Shown: positions 31,990 to 42,529, counted from the first letter of the stretch. The stretch is 64,000 nt of DNA from Timema cristinae (GCA_039000515.1 JBCFYV010000001.1:29533048-29597047), one strand, 5' to 3'. Numbers and translations are program-made. The notes: generated by a model not told the origin, from the sequence alone.

Positions 31990-33540
31990 CTTGCTAAAAT
32001 ATTGGTGAATTCAATTATAAAATTTTAACCTTAGATTTTTAAAGGATTATAAAAAACAAACTTAAGCCATTCCAAGCACAATTGATCATTCACGTTCAGT
32101 GCATATAACTTACATTCTATGGGAAATATTTTTCAACAAGTACTGATAGCCAACCACCCCCCTCTCCTTTCTTCTACATTCTCCGAAGAATATAACTAGA
32201 GGTATCTAAGCCTACACTTATCTTCCCTTACCACATGACTACTATACCAAGGTCTGTAAAAATAGACAAATTTAAAAAAAAATATAAATGTCGTAGCTTA
32301 TGGTTTATTTATCGTGTAGTAATCCATCTCTCGAGTAATGGGATTTACCTTGACCCTAGAAACCTTTTCAGAATGAGCAAAACAAAAAAACAAAAATTCT
32401 CAAACGCACACTAGACGTGATTCATAACTTTTATCGTAAAGAAACTTTCAGATGACAATAGAATAAATTATGTTAATCGTTAAACAAAATTAAACACCAT
32501 TTAAATTAGCGTACGCACAAATCGTTGAACCTACCAACCTACCGTATTATGAACGATAAAAAAAATAGGCTGTGTGTAAATTTGCTGTATGCATAATTTT
32601 AAAAGAAATTTCAATTTTACAAGATTTTTTTAAAAAAGGGAAATGTATTTTGTTATAAGCTTAGATATAGTATGGGTATCATTCCTTTCTCTTTACTGAC
32701 TTATGTAGGAATTAGGAATAAGTTTCAGATAAACTAACTTTATATATATATTTATATATATATATGTATATATATATAATATAAAAGGAAAATGTCTTTT
32801 CACTTTATGGGAAAATTATATAATTAAATTTGGTAGAATACAATACAATTACCCCAGATAGTGAAAGAGGTTTTTCCTAATAGAGATATCTTATATATAT
32901 ATAGTATATATATTATATACATACATACATCTATATGCAACCTAATGTCTTTTTCCTGCGATTGTATTTTGAAGTTATTCCTTTTACAAGTTCCTATCTA
33001 TGCGTTTTATAATTATTCATTACAGTCCTTTACCTCCATTTTGTTTTTTAGCTTCATATTTTAGGAAAATTGAGTTGCACGTTTCATACTCTCTCCTGAT
33101 GAGTTCCGATGGAATGAAACCTAGGTCGGGGGATTGGGTGGTAATGATCGATTTTATTCAAGAGGAAGCCATTGTCTCTTTGTCCAATGGAATCAATGCA
33201 ACGTGTGGACTGCGTTCTTATCATTTTGTTTTCTTTCCTTTTATTATGTTCCTATCCACCTTATCTTCTTCCAAATATAGATAGACTAACTTCTAATTTA
33301 TTCTTTCGGTAAGGAAAGCACATCAAACAAATAAAAAACAACTTATTTGATTAGATTTATAAACTAGAAATAGGTAGAATCCTATAATTCTTGAGTCAAA
33401 ATCTTAAATTTTCTTTAGAATCTCGAAACAAGATTTTAATCCTCGAATATTTAAGAATGTACAATTTTATTTAAAGTGAAATTATTTAAAAATGGTATTT
33501 AAAAACCACAACAAAAAATCCGAGGCTTGATGCCACCGAT
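31990..33540. other. AT-rich interval with TA simple sequence
   Basis: Contains TA-rich runs at 32738-32785 and 32890-32920. Frames at 32861-33064 and 33000-33284 overlap each other and carry no motif I know, although 33100-33200 is less AT-biased. No repeat copy recognised. Confidence 0.35.
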
Positions 33541-33547
33541 GAATGCT

Positions 33548-33772
33548 ATTTTGATAGTGAGATGAAATGAAGACCTACGGTTTAACGTGGAATCCGAACC
33601 ACGGTGGAGGCCTGGAATTCCTTACATTCACAAATTGTGATTAATACACTTCTTGTCAGAGGGGAAGGAAGGGTTTGGCAATCAGATAAATCTGTGCCGG
33701 GACCGAGGATTGAACTCCAGGACCCCAGCAAAGAAGTCCTACACCTTACCCTTAGACCACCAGGACACCCTA
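33548..33772 (-). mobile_element. SINE-2 (insert subfamily), tail missing
   Basis: Minus-strand SINE-2 with the diagnostic extra bases (TTGTGATTAATACACTTC) seen in the 15056 copy. The B-box complement (AGGATTGAACTCC) and A-box complement (CCTTAGACCACCA) are present. The hairpin tail and (TAA)n are missing. Confidence 0.85.
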
Positions 33773-33859
33773 GAATTTACTATTGAATTTAGTCATTTTT
33801 TTGGTATAATTTGACCACCAAGGAAAAATACTAACATCAAATTCAAGAATAAATAATAG

Positions 33860-33918
33860 GAAATATTTCAACCTGAAATCCAAAGAGAAATATTGAAATT
33901 TAGTAACGATAATAGCAT
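33860..33918 (-). repeat. Single dispersed 62-bp satellite half-monomer
   Basis: TTAGTAACGATAATAGCATGAC matches part of the reverse-orientation satellite. The bases before it (CTGAAATCCAAAGAGAAATA) recur before a second lone copy at 37920, so monomer and flank travel together. Confidence 0.55.
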
Positions 33919-33929
33919 GACAGTCATAA

Positions 33930-34490
33930 TTATTAACATGATGCGCTTAACATTTTTTGAATTTGGGGAGCATAGTTTACTGTTCATAGAACTATTTGTT
34001 CATTGTGACCTAAAATATTACGTCATAAAAACTATAAACATACTCAACTTTAACAAATTTTTTTATGGTGAAACAAAATATATAAGTTATATATTTTTGT
34101 CAGAAAATTTTGAAATACTTCCTATTTCATTCAGCGACTAACCACCCTTTATCACTAATTTTTCCTGTTTTATAGAAATAATTGAAATATAGAACTCATA
34201 TTTTGTACAAATATAGTTAATTACAATACACACCACAATTGATTAATTAGATTAAAATAATCTAATTTACCAACTCGTAAAATGATCGTAAGATAAATCC
34301 AACCATTCTTTAAGTGATGGAATGTATGAAAAAGCCTTATTTAATTCCATGACATTCTTAAACCATCCAGTAATATGATTTAAAGTATATATGTAGACGC
34401 TGTACTAAAATAAATCTAATGAAAAAGTACATTCAATTTTACACTTTATTAATGGCTGCTGGAACTACATTCTTCAAGTAATAGCAGTTT
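33930..34490. other. AT-rich stretch without recognised features
   Basis: The 82-residue frame at 33893-34141 is AT-driven. No repeat copy or motif seen. Confidence 0.35.
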
Positions 34491-34499
34491 GTGTTTGTG

Positions 34500-34770
34500 A
34501 GTGTGTATTTGTGTAAAACGAAGTAAAACTCATCGTTCTATTTTCACGGCTCCAGAAAGTTTGTCTGGCTTGTTAGTAAGTGGAGTAATTTATTGTGGAA
34601 TCTATCCTGCGCTAGAGTTCCTGAAGAGAAAAATAGTGAGTGTGTGGGAAGAGGGTGAGAAAGTTAGACGTGATGATATGCCACCGAGGTCTGTTTATAA
34701 CTTGTGAAAGTTTACCTTGATACCTTTGTGTTTTAGGACAGTCGTTGTTCTATACGTTGTAATGAGACGT
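34500..34770. other. Unidentified block of more balanced composition
   Basis: A 68-residue plus frame (34501-34707) starts MCICVKRSKTHRS and contains no recognised domain. The block repeats nowhere else in the window. It could be unique host sequence. Confidence 0.25.
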
Positions 34771-34870
34771 TGACCATGGGTTAAATGTCCAGAACAGAGA
34801 TTCATTTATCATGGTTGTCTTCCATTCAAATCACACATAGGAAACAATAACTTTGGAAAAGAAATTAACT

Positions 34871-35176
34871 CCTACGGTGGCCGCATGGACAACAGTACTG
34901 CTTGCGTATAACCCGAACGGGTAGTAAGACGCGGTGCTAATAATAATAATAATAATAATAATAACAGTACTGCTCTTGCAGTAGACTAGACTGCCAATGA
35001 TTCAAATCTCAGGTGGGTATACTTAGTTTTCCCCAAAATGTTTATCACATTATCCCCCCTCACGAAAATGCGAGCACACTTCCTCTAAATCTAGCCTTAT
35101 TTATCCCTAAAACCACTAGCTTAATTAGTACATAGAGCGTATAATCTGAACGGGTATTAAGACGCAGTGCTATAAA
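34871..35176 (+). mobile_element. SINE-1 (head B) carrying a tail-only insertion
   Basis: Plus strand. The head starts CCTACGGTGGCCGCATGG, is interrupted at 34903-34962 and resumes TTGCAGTAGACTAGACTGCC. The body keeps CCCCCTCACGAAAATGCG. The tail ends GAACGGGTATTAAGACGCAG. Confidence 0.8.
34903..34962 (+). mobile_element. Tail-only SINE-2/LINE insertion, 60 bp, nested in SINE-1
   Basis: Only TGCGTATAACCCGAACGGGT, AGTAAGACGCGGTGC and (TAA)n are present. Perfect 12-bp duplications AACAGTACTGCT lie at 34891-34902 and 34963-34974. The host is an older SINE-1 head. The TGCG start and (TAA)n mark it as SINE-2-type. Confidence 0.9.
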
Positions 35177-35214
35177 GGAAAAAAAAAAAGTGGTTGGTTC
35201 AATACTTTTTTTTT

Positions 35215-35458
35215 CCCCTGCATCTTACTTACTGCCCGTTTCTTGCTATACTCATGACATGTACCAATTACGCTGTGCTAGTGACGAGAAAGGTTGAATT
35301 TACAGGAAGTCTATTCACATTTGCGTTGAGAGAGAGTGGAAAACATTTTTTTTAAATTAGCCCCCAATAAACCTGTACCAGAAATTGAACCCCAAATCCT
35401 CTTTCATTGGTAGTCTAAACTAATGCGAGAGATAGCCTTATACCATGCAACCATCGAT
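35215..35458 (-). mobile_element. SINE-1 (head B), old copy, tail to tail with the 34871 copy
   Basis: Minus strand with worn tail (GCATCTTACTTACTGCCCG), body CATTTGCGTTGAGAGAGAG, and head ending GATAGCCTTATACCATGCAA. Only about 40 bp separate it from the plus-strand copy, forming an inverted SINE pair. Confidence 0.7.
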
Positions 35459-35674
35459 AGAAACAAGATTAGATTGTAAGACTTGTGCTGATATAGTCGG
35501 TGCACGTCCATCACCACTATTAATAATTCGTGAGTAAAGCAATGTCTGGCTATAACTTGACCTTTTGGCCTTTCTCGTGTGTCTGTTTGTCTTTTTATCC
35601 ATAATTACTGCCAAATGCGTGAGCCCATTTTAACGAAATTTTCAGATACATTTTTTTAACCAATACTGAATGAC

Positions 35675-35677
35675 ATG

Positions 35678-35756
<79 letters not shown>

Positions 35757-35800
35757 GTAATGTGTGTGTTTTTGTGTGTGTGTGTGTGTGTGTACTGTAC
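35675..35800. repeat. (TA)n-(TATG)n-(GT)n compound microsatellite
   Basis: A run of TA to about 35728 passes into TATATG and then GT repeats to about 35793. A (CATA)n run lies further on at 35938-35956. Confidence 0.9.
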
Positions 35801-36465
35801 ATGTAGATTTAATTTCTTACATATATCTAGAGACTGACGTCATATAACGTGAACAACGGCTATTTTTTTTATAGAGATAGTGTATTTTTGAATTGATTGT
35901 TTTTTTTCTGTCTAACTTTATCACAACCACACACAACATACATACATACATACATAGGGGAAGTCGGGCAATTATGAGCACTTTAAGAAAATCTGTTATT
36001 CCATAAGAAATAGTAAGGCTATCCAAAATTAATATTATTTTATTCATTTGCTTATTCAATTGGTTTACAAAATACAATAAATATTAATGATATTTTAACA
36101 TTTTTGGTCTAATAAAAATAAAAATTAAGAATCTGCAAGGCTCATATTAAAAGCATAGTAGGAAAATATGAACACATCAAAGAGGTTTCAGCCATCTTGT
36201 TCGTTGTGGTGAAATGTTAACTTTAATTATTTTCAAGAATGCAATGAGTAGGTTTTATGTTACATTTGATTTTAAATAACGACCAAACCAAAGATAAATA
36301 TAGTCCCTGTTGCTCATACAAACCATGGGAAAAATTTTAGTAACTTAATTTTAAACGTACCTTTTTATAGACTGGTAAATACAGGACGTTGTGATTGTTT
36401 TATTATCGCCATGCGCTTCCGTATATGTTGCAATGTTGCTATGATGCAGTTTTTTTCTTTAGTTA
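35801..36465. other. No recognised gene
   Basis: AT-rich with a TGACGTCA palindrome at 35835-35842. The 86-residue minus frame (35817-36077) includes a CATA-repeat-encoded stretch and is not credible as a gene. Confidence 0.35.
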
Positions 36466-36470
36466 TTTAT

Positions 36471-36670
36471 TTAGCATCGGGTCTTACTAACCGTTCGGGC
36501 TATACGCCTAAGTACTAATTACGCTAATTGGATTAGGAGTAAAGAAGGTTGAATTTAGAGAAAGTGAACCCGATTTGCGTGAAGGTGAGTGGATAACCGT
36601 GTAGGAAAAACCATCCCCAGTTCATCCTACCTATATTGGAACCTCGATTTCACCATCAGTCAATCTCAAC
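36471..36670 (-). mobile_element. SINE-1, left part, interrupted by a younger SINE-1
   Basis: Minus strand. Tail GTCTTACTAACCGTTCGGGC, body, and B-box complement near 36640. The head is split: it resumes at 36973 (CATTAGATATACTCCATTC). The break carries the target duplication of the 36681 insertion. Confidence 0.8.
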
Positions 36671-36680
36671 ACGTGTAGTG

Positions 36681-36925
36681 ACCCGCCTCGGTGGCGTAGT
36701 TGGCTAACGCGCTTGTCGTGTTTCGACTGCTGAGGACGGGGAGATCCGAGGTTCGAGTCTCGATCGGGTGAACTGAGGGTGGTTTTTTCTAAATGGTTTT
36801 CCACTCTCCCTCCAAGAAAATGCGGGTTCACTTCCTTTAATTAAATCTTCCCAATTCCTAATCCATTAGCGTAACTAGTACTTATAAAGCGTATAACCCG
36901 AACGGTTCGTAAGACACGGTGCTAA

Positions 36926-36959
<34 letters not shown>
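36681..36959 (+). mobile_element. SINE-1 (head A), full length, nested in a SINE-1 head
   Basis: A-box TGGCGTAGTTGG (36692-36703) and B-box GGTTCGAGTCT (36750-36760) are intact. The tail ends CGAACGGTTCGTAAGACACG and (ATT)n. It is flanked by AACACGTGTAGTG (36668-36680) and AACACGAGTAGTG (36960-36972), a 13-bp duplication with one change. It sits in opposite orientation within the tRNA-like head of an older SINE-1. Confidence 0.92.
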
Positions 36960-36962
<3 letters not shown>

Positions 36963-37104
36963 ACGAGTAGTGCATTAGATATACTCCATTCACGGTATGA
37001 ATTACTCTCTGAAAGGTATTTTTTCCTACCAATATCCTACTATATAATAGATTTCTGGTAAGGAAAAAGGCCTTTCATTAAACAATTCCTACGGTGAACG
37101 GACT

Positions 37105-37125
37105 TTAACTACGCCACCGAGGCGG
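37105..37125 (-). mobile_element. SINE-1 head A scrap
   Basis: AACTACGCCACCGAGGCGGG, the complement of the outermost 5' end of head A, without body or tail. About 130 bp from the nested pair. Confidence 0.55.
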
Positions 37126-37320
37126 GTTATGATGTAGTTGAACGTTCCTCAGCAAGGTGACAGCACATACTTGCCAAAGGGATAGTTTCAGACGGGTATG
37201 CACATATCCCACACCTGCTCATATTAACCTGACCTTACCTACATATATACATACATACTCACGCGGCTCCCTTATAGGGCAGGCAAGAAACTGTGCATAT
37301 AGCTCAAAAAGCAACTTCGA

Positions 37321-37602
37321 TCATCATCATCATCATCATCATCACCGCGTCTTACTACTCGTTCGGATTATACGCACTTACGCTTATGTGTAATGATAGG
37401 GTGATTGTGAGAAGAAATGGAAAACCTACAGTTTAACGTGGAATCCGAACCACGGTGGAGGCCTGGCATTCCCCACATTAATAAGATGTATTGTCAGAGG
37501 TGAAGGAAGGGATTTGGTAATCAGATAAATTTGTGCCGGGACCGAGGATTGAACCCCGGACCCCAGCACAGAAGTCCGACACCTTGCCCCTAGACCGCCA
37601 TC
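37321..37602 (-). mobile_element. SINE-2, full length with (TGA)n-type tail
   Basis: Minus strand. The terminal repeat reads (ATC)n on the plus strand, so the element ends in (GAT)n instead of (TAA)n. The hairpin tail reads ACTCGTTCGGATTATACGC. The body and both boxes are intact (GATTGAACCCC near 37546; CCCTAGACCGCC near 37588). The 78-residue frame at 37157-37393 with poly-His comes from this repeat and is not a gene. Confidence 0.88.
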
Positions 37603-37859
37603 ACATTCGTCCTTAATCCATCCTCACTAACTTTCTCCACATTTCCCTTTCCTTGCATACTCTGTTCGCTTCAACAACGTTCAAAGAGGAGTCATACGTG
37701 CTCTTTTATTATTAAATCTTATAGTGTTTATCTTATTCACACATTCGTCTACCCCATTTAGCCACATCTTACATAGCCTACCTACATATATTTACTTCGT
37801 CACTTAATCCACACTTCATCCTCAAACAAAGGAAAAAAATTCGAACTTAAAATCCAAAG

Positions 37860-37945
37860 AGAAATTAATTAGAGTAGATATTTCAAGTTGGAATTCAAAT
37901 GGAAATATTAAGACTGTAGTAACGATAAGAGCATGGCATATTTTA
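37860..37945 (-). repeat. Single dispersed satellite half-monomer with shared flank
   Basis: GACTGTAGTAACGATAAGAG and CATGG match the 30411 array unit. The preceding AATTCAAATGGAAATATTAA parallels the flank of the lone copy at 33860. Confidence 0.6.
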
Positions 37946-37969
37946 TAACGTTATGATGTTGTGGTTTAA

Positions 37970-38526
37970 TAGCACCGCGTCTCACCATCCATTACTCTAG
38001 ATTCAGACTTTCGCGGAAAAACAAGTGCAGAACATAAATGTGGTCATGAGATGATCTCTAATCCAATCACAAGATTTCCGCCACATCGACGCGAGTTGTT
38101 CTACTGAATTTCAACTCGTCTCTACTTTGTCCGCTCTGCCTGAGATCTTTGGAATGGGAGAACCAATCAAATCTCAAAATTAACCATCTCAAATCGGTGC
38201 GCGAATGCATTTGACAACGTATGCGCTGTTTAGCTAATAGCAGGCAGACGACTTCTTTGGCCGTTGTGAGGAGATTTTAAATAACCCGTTTATGTAAAGC
38301 GTGTGTGTCGATGTATTGGATTGTGCCACGACACAGCGTTATTATTTGAAAACATACATCGCGAGAATGAACTAAAATATATGTTTATGTACTAGAAAAT
38401 AAAATATGTTGATAAGCAGCTGTTTAATTTTGCATGCAATGCATAATGGGCAGCGTGTGAATTTTGTGCTACTCAAGCAGAGTCTGCTTTCTATTTTGGG
38501 TGAGCGTGAGAATCAAGCTTTAGGCT
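37970..38526. promoter_or_regulatory. GC-richer unique block with CCAAT boxes (candidate regulatory)
   Basis: A block of more balanced composition with several CpGs. It has two CCAATCA-type motifs (CCAATCACAAG near 38076 and CCAATCAAATC near 38163). There is no long frame or recognised repeat within it. A 5'-truncated SINE-2 inserted at its right edge. A promoter or conserved non-coding element is possible but unproven. Confidence 0.3.
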
Positions 38527-38538
38527 TACATTAATATG

Positions 38539-38663
38539 CCAGGCCTCCACCGTGGTTCGGATTCCACGTTAAACTGTAGGTCCTTCATTTCATCTCACAA
38601 TCACCCTACCATTACACATTAGCGTAAGTGCGTATAACCCGAACGGGTAGTAAGACGTGGTGC

Positions 38664-38711
<48 letters not shown>
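38539..38711 (+). mobile_element. SINE-2, 5'-truncated, with 12-bp target duplication
   Basis: Begins in the body at CCAGGCCTCCACCGTGG, lacks the tRNA head, and ends with the perfect hairpin tail and a long (TAA)n. TACATTAATATG occurs at 38527-38538 and 38712-38723. The truncation point is fixed by the duplication. Confidence 0.92.
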
Positions 38712-38714
<3 letters not shown>

Positions 38715-38723
38715 ATTAATATG

Positions 38724-38880
38724 TTATACTAATGATTTAGGGATGAGGAAGGTTGAATTTAGAGGAAATATAACTGCATTGTCTTTCAGTAAACCCGAAC
38801 GGGAACCGATTCCTGATCTACCCGTGATCAGAAGTTCAGTCTGGTGCTAGATTAATGCCTTAGATATGGGATCAGCAACA
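38724..38880 (-). mobile_element. SINE-1 remnant (body and head)
   Basis: Minus-strand body (GGGATGAGGAAGGTTGAATT) and a worn head ending GATTAATGCCTTAGATATGG. The tail is lacking. Confidence 0.55.
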
Positions 38881-39244
38881 TTTAATGGACCCGGATTGAC
38901 TCATACATTTAACAAAGGTACATCGATCATCCATCTTGTCTCCACTCTACTTATTCTGTTTTTTTTAGTACATCTTATATTTAATCCTTAAATAAACCTT
39001 ATTTAAGCTCTTATGTTCCCATATTTGTAGGAAAAAATACTGATTTTATAAAATTACATTTTTATATCAAACTATATTATTTTCCTATAACATTATCGAT
39101 CCTAAAACGACCAAAATTATTTTGACCACATAAATATTATTTGAAATAATTATTTGCTAGTTTAGATGACATAAATATTGACTTTTAATTATGTGCTTGC
39201 CTGAAAGCTGTCACAAAATTGTACTGTCGATTTTAAACCAGTTT

Positions 39245-39279
39245 AGAAATCTGCCTTAGATATACAGCCAAAAAGCGAG
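39245..39279 (-). mobile_element. SINE-1 head B scrap
   Basis: CTGCCTTAGATATACAGCC resembles the outer head B end. It directly abuts the TTAA-ended MITE. Confidence 0.3.
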
Positions 39280-39673
39280 TTAAAGTTGGAGATGTAGGAA
39301 ACGCGAATAAGGGCAGTGTTTCTGTGGTTTTTATAGCTTTTTATTCTCAAAAATAAATAAACTATTGCTCCAGTAAAAATAAAGAGTTTAATATTCTTCA
39401 CATAATGATATCAACACTTGTAGAATATCTGTCTTGAGCATAGCGGCATTTAAGATGAGAAACTTTTAAATGAAAATAAAAAGGTTGTCATTAAATTTCA
39501 AGTCACTCAAGACATATTTTCAAGAACTGTTGATATGGCAATGTGAAGAAAATTAAACTCTTATGTTTGTACTGAAGCAAAAGTGGTTTATTTTGGTCAT
39601 ACAAATGTTTTGGTATGATAAAAACAAAAACACTGCCCTTAAATCGCATTGCCTACATACTCCCCCACCTTAA
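39280..39673. mobile_element. TTAA-ended palindromic MITE, best copy
   Basis: A 394-bp element beginning TTAAAGTTGGAGATGTAGG and ending CTCCCCCACCTTAA. The arms mirror each other through ATAAGGGCAGTGTTT (39309) against AACACTGCCCTTA (39629) and GTTTAATATTCTTCACAT against GTGAAGAAAATTAAAC. The turn lies near 39478. TTAA at both ends recalls the piggyBac target, but the element termini are not otherwise diagnostic. No coding capacity. Confidence 0.85.
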
Positions 39674-39889
39674 TATGATCTACTTAGATTATATTTTAGC
39701 TAAGAAAGTGTGGTATATGGTTCTCAAAACTATTAGTAGACCTAGTAAATTATTTAACCAACGAGTCTTAATACCGCTATGAAATCAAAGCACCAATGCA
39801 TTACAGATCCTTAAAAAAAAAACTAAATAAAATCTACACTATATGTTTGTTATTTCATGATAGATTCTCTTCCATAAAGATCAGCAGGA

Positions 39890-40235
39890 TTTACAGTGAT
39901 TTTCAAGTCAACACAAGGGGGTCAGAGATTGACCGTGTTTTTGTTTATCTTCCTTACCACCCCATCCATCCCCTACGTTCAACGATCGTATCAGGAGGGA
40001 CTATACCCTCAGCGAGCACTGTGGTTGAAGTGGACGAGAGACCAAACAAACGTATTCCCGTTACATCAGCCATCAGGACGATTGGTTGGTTGGTGTTAGC
40101 TCTCTGACGTCACAATGACATCACCATTATCTCCCATTGTTTGTGGATGTCATGGGAGTCCCTTTGGTCTAAAAGGAGGGAGGGGGTTGAAAGAAGGATC
40201 TACCTATTCATTGAGAAAAGGATAAATAAAGACAA
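39890..40235. promoter_or_regulatory. GC-richer block with paired CRE-like sites (candidate regulatory)
   Basis: Balanced composition, with TGACGTCA at 40105-40112 and TGACATCA at 40116-40123 on a tight spacing, within an otherwise unique sequence. Two overlapping plus-strand frames (39796-40107 and 39896-40099) have no known domain. Paired CRE sites could bind bZIP factors; this is inference only. Confidence 0.3.
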
Positions 40236-40329
40236 GGAAAGGGGAAAAAAACGCACTAAGAAAGATAAATTTCCACTGAAAGATTGAGTGATTGCCAATA
40301 GACTTAATGGACTGAAATGATCCTCTACA

Positions 40330-40343
40330 TCCCCCCCCCCCCA
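40330..40343. repeat. Poly-C run
   Basis: A run of about 13 C. Comparable poly-G runs occur at 10039, 42905 and 43596. Confidence 0.85.
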
Positions 40344-40552
40344 AACTTTTTTCTTATTGTTTTCTTCTGTTGTGTGTGGGTGTTTAACGGATAAATGCTC
40401 ACTGAATGATTTATTTGCGGCATTTGGAAGCTTATGGGATGAAATTGAATTAGGGTGAATCGATTTAACATCGAGTCACCATGTTGCAGTAATTGTTTCC
40501 TTTATCACCTTTTACAATCTCCTTTTGATCGAATATTTTTTTACCAACTTTT

Positions 40553-40800
40553 TTCACTACTATTTCGGGCTATTTGCACATATAAAAACTATTAATTACA
40601 CCAAATTGATAGGATTTATGAAGGTAAAATTTAGAGGAAATGTATTTGAATTTACGTGAGGGGAAAGTGGATAGCCATTTAAAGAAATAATTACCCTCAT
40701 TACATCCGGTTGAGATTCAAGCATCTACCCTCCTGCCCCCTTTCAGTGGAAAACTTGATTAAATGAGCTTGACATTAGACCCCTTACCCACTGGTGAGGG
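40553..40800 (-). mobile_element. SINE-1 (head B), very old copy
   Basis: Minus strand. Landmarks are CTATTTCGGGCTATTTGCAC (tail), TTTACGTGAGGGGAAAGTGG (body) and GACCCCTTACCCACTGGTG (head). Highly diverged. Confidence 0.55.
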
Positions 40801-40831
40801 TTCAAATTAATATTGACTAGCTCAAGGTCTT

Positions 40832-41058
40832 TATCACGAGTTTAACTACACATTCGGGTTGTACGCATATATACTAATTACTCATGTGTGTTAGGCAGGG
40901 GAAAGATTGAATTTAAAATAAGTGTAACAGAGAGGGAGAGAAAAAATCACTTAGGAAGAACCTCTCTCAGATCATCCAACCGGTATCGAACCCAATCTCC
41001 CCATCCTCAGCAGTATTGTGAGAGTGATCCGTTAGACCATTCGTCCACTGGAGCGGGC
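40832..41058 (-). mobile_element. SINE-1 (head B), old copy
   Basis: Minus strand. Tail ACACATTCGGGTTGTACGC. The body is shortened by a deletion (GTGTAACAGAGAGGGAGAG). The head has GTATCGAACCC and GATCCGTTAGACCATTCGTC, ending ACTGGAGCGGG. The 62-residue frame at 40888-41076 is a shadow of it. Confidence 0.7.
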
Positions 41059-41060
41059 TG

Positions 41061-41700
41061 TAATGAGTTATATTAATAAATATCTATGATTATTGTTGAA
41101 GTATAAGATATAATAAAAATACAAATTCATTATGATTATCTGACCATTCCAACAATGAAGGAGATACAGATTGGCGAAACACCAGTACAATATTTTAAAC
41201 CGGTGCAACCATGTATTGTCATTACCATAGCAAAAACCATCAACTGCCGAGATTAAATGCCGACTGACCGTTGCTTACTTGACGTTAACATGTGCTAAGG
41301 ACTGTACCATGGGGTACCTCAACCTGAGTTAGGAGTTTTTTGGTATTCGAATAGCGCTTGCAATGTTTAAAGTATAATTTCTAAATCAAATTAAGGGATA
41401 ATTTTAGTTATAATAATTTTATAATGTTATTTTAAACAAGTTTAATACGTATTGAAATATAATATTTATAAACCTAATACAAAAAGAGCTGTAGGAAAGC
41501 GTATTCCGTGTATTTAAATGGGCTTATGGTTTATATTATTTATAAACTTTTGATGTAAAGTAAAAAATATGACAATACATATAAAAATAACTTGTGTACC
41601 CATTAAATGAAAGAAAAAAAATACTTAACTATCCAAACCTTGTTTGAGTAAGAGTTTATAGAATTTCTGAATAACTTATTTTTATTATATTATATATTAA
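41061..41700. other. AT-rich stretch without recognised features
   Basis: A less AT-biased patch at 41200-41360 repeats nowhere else in the window. No gene or element called. Confidence 0.35.
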
Positions 41701-41710
41701 TTGCGCCTTA

Positions 41711-42306
41711 GGGTACGGCCAGACTGAGCGCGCGAGCGAGCGACTAAAATATAAAATAGAACACATTGGTTGTAATGGGAAGTGGCCACACTGGAGCGAG
41801 CGAGCGACTGAGCGCGCGCGCTTGAAAGATAGAACTGGTCCTATTTTTCAAGCGCGCGCGCTCGACCCGGTACAGTCTAGTTTACAGGCGCTAAGCAATA
41901 TTATTGTATGTTGGTTCATTGAGTGCTGGGAAACTTTCATTTTGACATGATATTTGACTTTTTTCTATCAGTGATAGGTTTAACACACTTGCTATTAATG
42001 GCCTAATTTAATTGGCAAGACCATAAATAATATAATGTATATATGTAAACCCAATATGTTATAATACTTCAATATTATAATCAAAGTAGGCCTTTTACAA
42101 ATAAGAATTGCCATTAGTTTGGAGAGAGTATGAAAAACCACAACAATAAATAAGTTTTAAAAATCACCTTCAGTTCACACAATATTTTGAATTTTCGAGG
42201 AGCAGAGATGTACCAAGTGTCTTTGACAGAGACATATTCTCTAATAAACTAGGGTCTGCTAATTACGCGCGCGCTCGCTCACACGCTTGTCAGTCTGGCC
42301 GAACCC
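41711..42306. mobile_element. MITE with CG-rich inverted ends, PIF/Harbinger-like
   Basis: A 596-bp element. Left end GGGTACGGCCAGACTGA and right end TCAGTCTGGCCGAACCC are inverted with one mismatch. They are followed by alternating GCGCGC/GAGCGAGC tracts on both sides. TTA occurs at 41708-41710 and 42307-42309, a 3-bp duplication as in PIF/Harbinger. An internal hairpin (GCGCGCGCTTGAAA near 41813 against TTTTTCAAGCGCGCGCGC near 41846) adds structure. No transposase. Confidence 0.8.
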
Positions 42307-42529
42307 TTATTGTTTTTTGGTATGTGTATAGTTATACCTATATATATATGTTATAATATTTTTAGTGTGTGGGTCGTAGTATCATTAAGGATCTATATAT
42401 ATATATATATATTATATATAAAATTATTAAATAGGTACTAAGTTATTTAAAAAGTTTAGTTTTGCTCATAGGCAAAATAAGAAACCATACAAACCATTGA
42501 GCATAAGAATCAAACTCATTTTCTAGGAC

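Noticed and set aside
37321..37345. Poly-histidine coding repeat
   Set aside because: This (ATC)n is the terminal repeat of a minus-strand SINE-2.
39796..40107. 103-residue plus-strand frame
   Set aside because: Overlaps another frame of similar quality in the same block and neither has a known motif.
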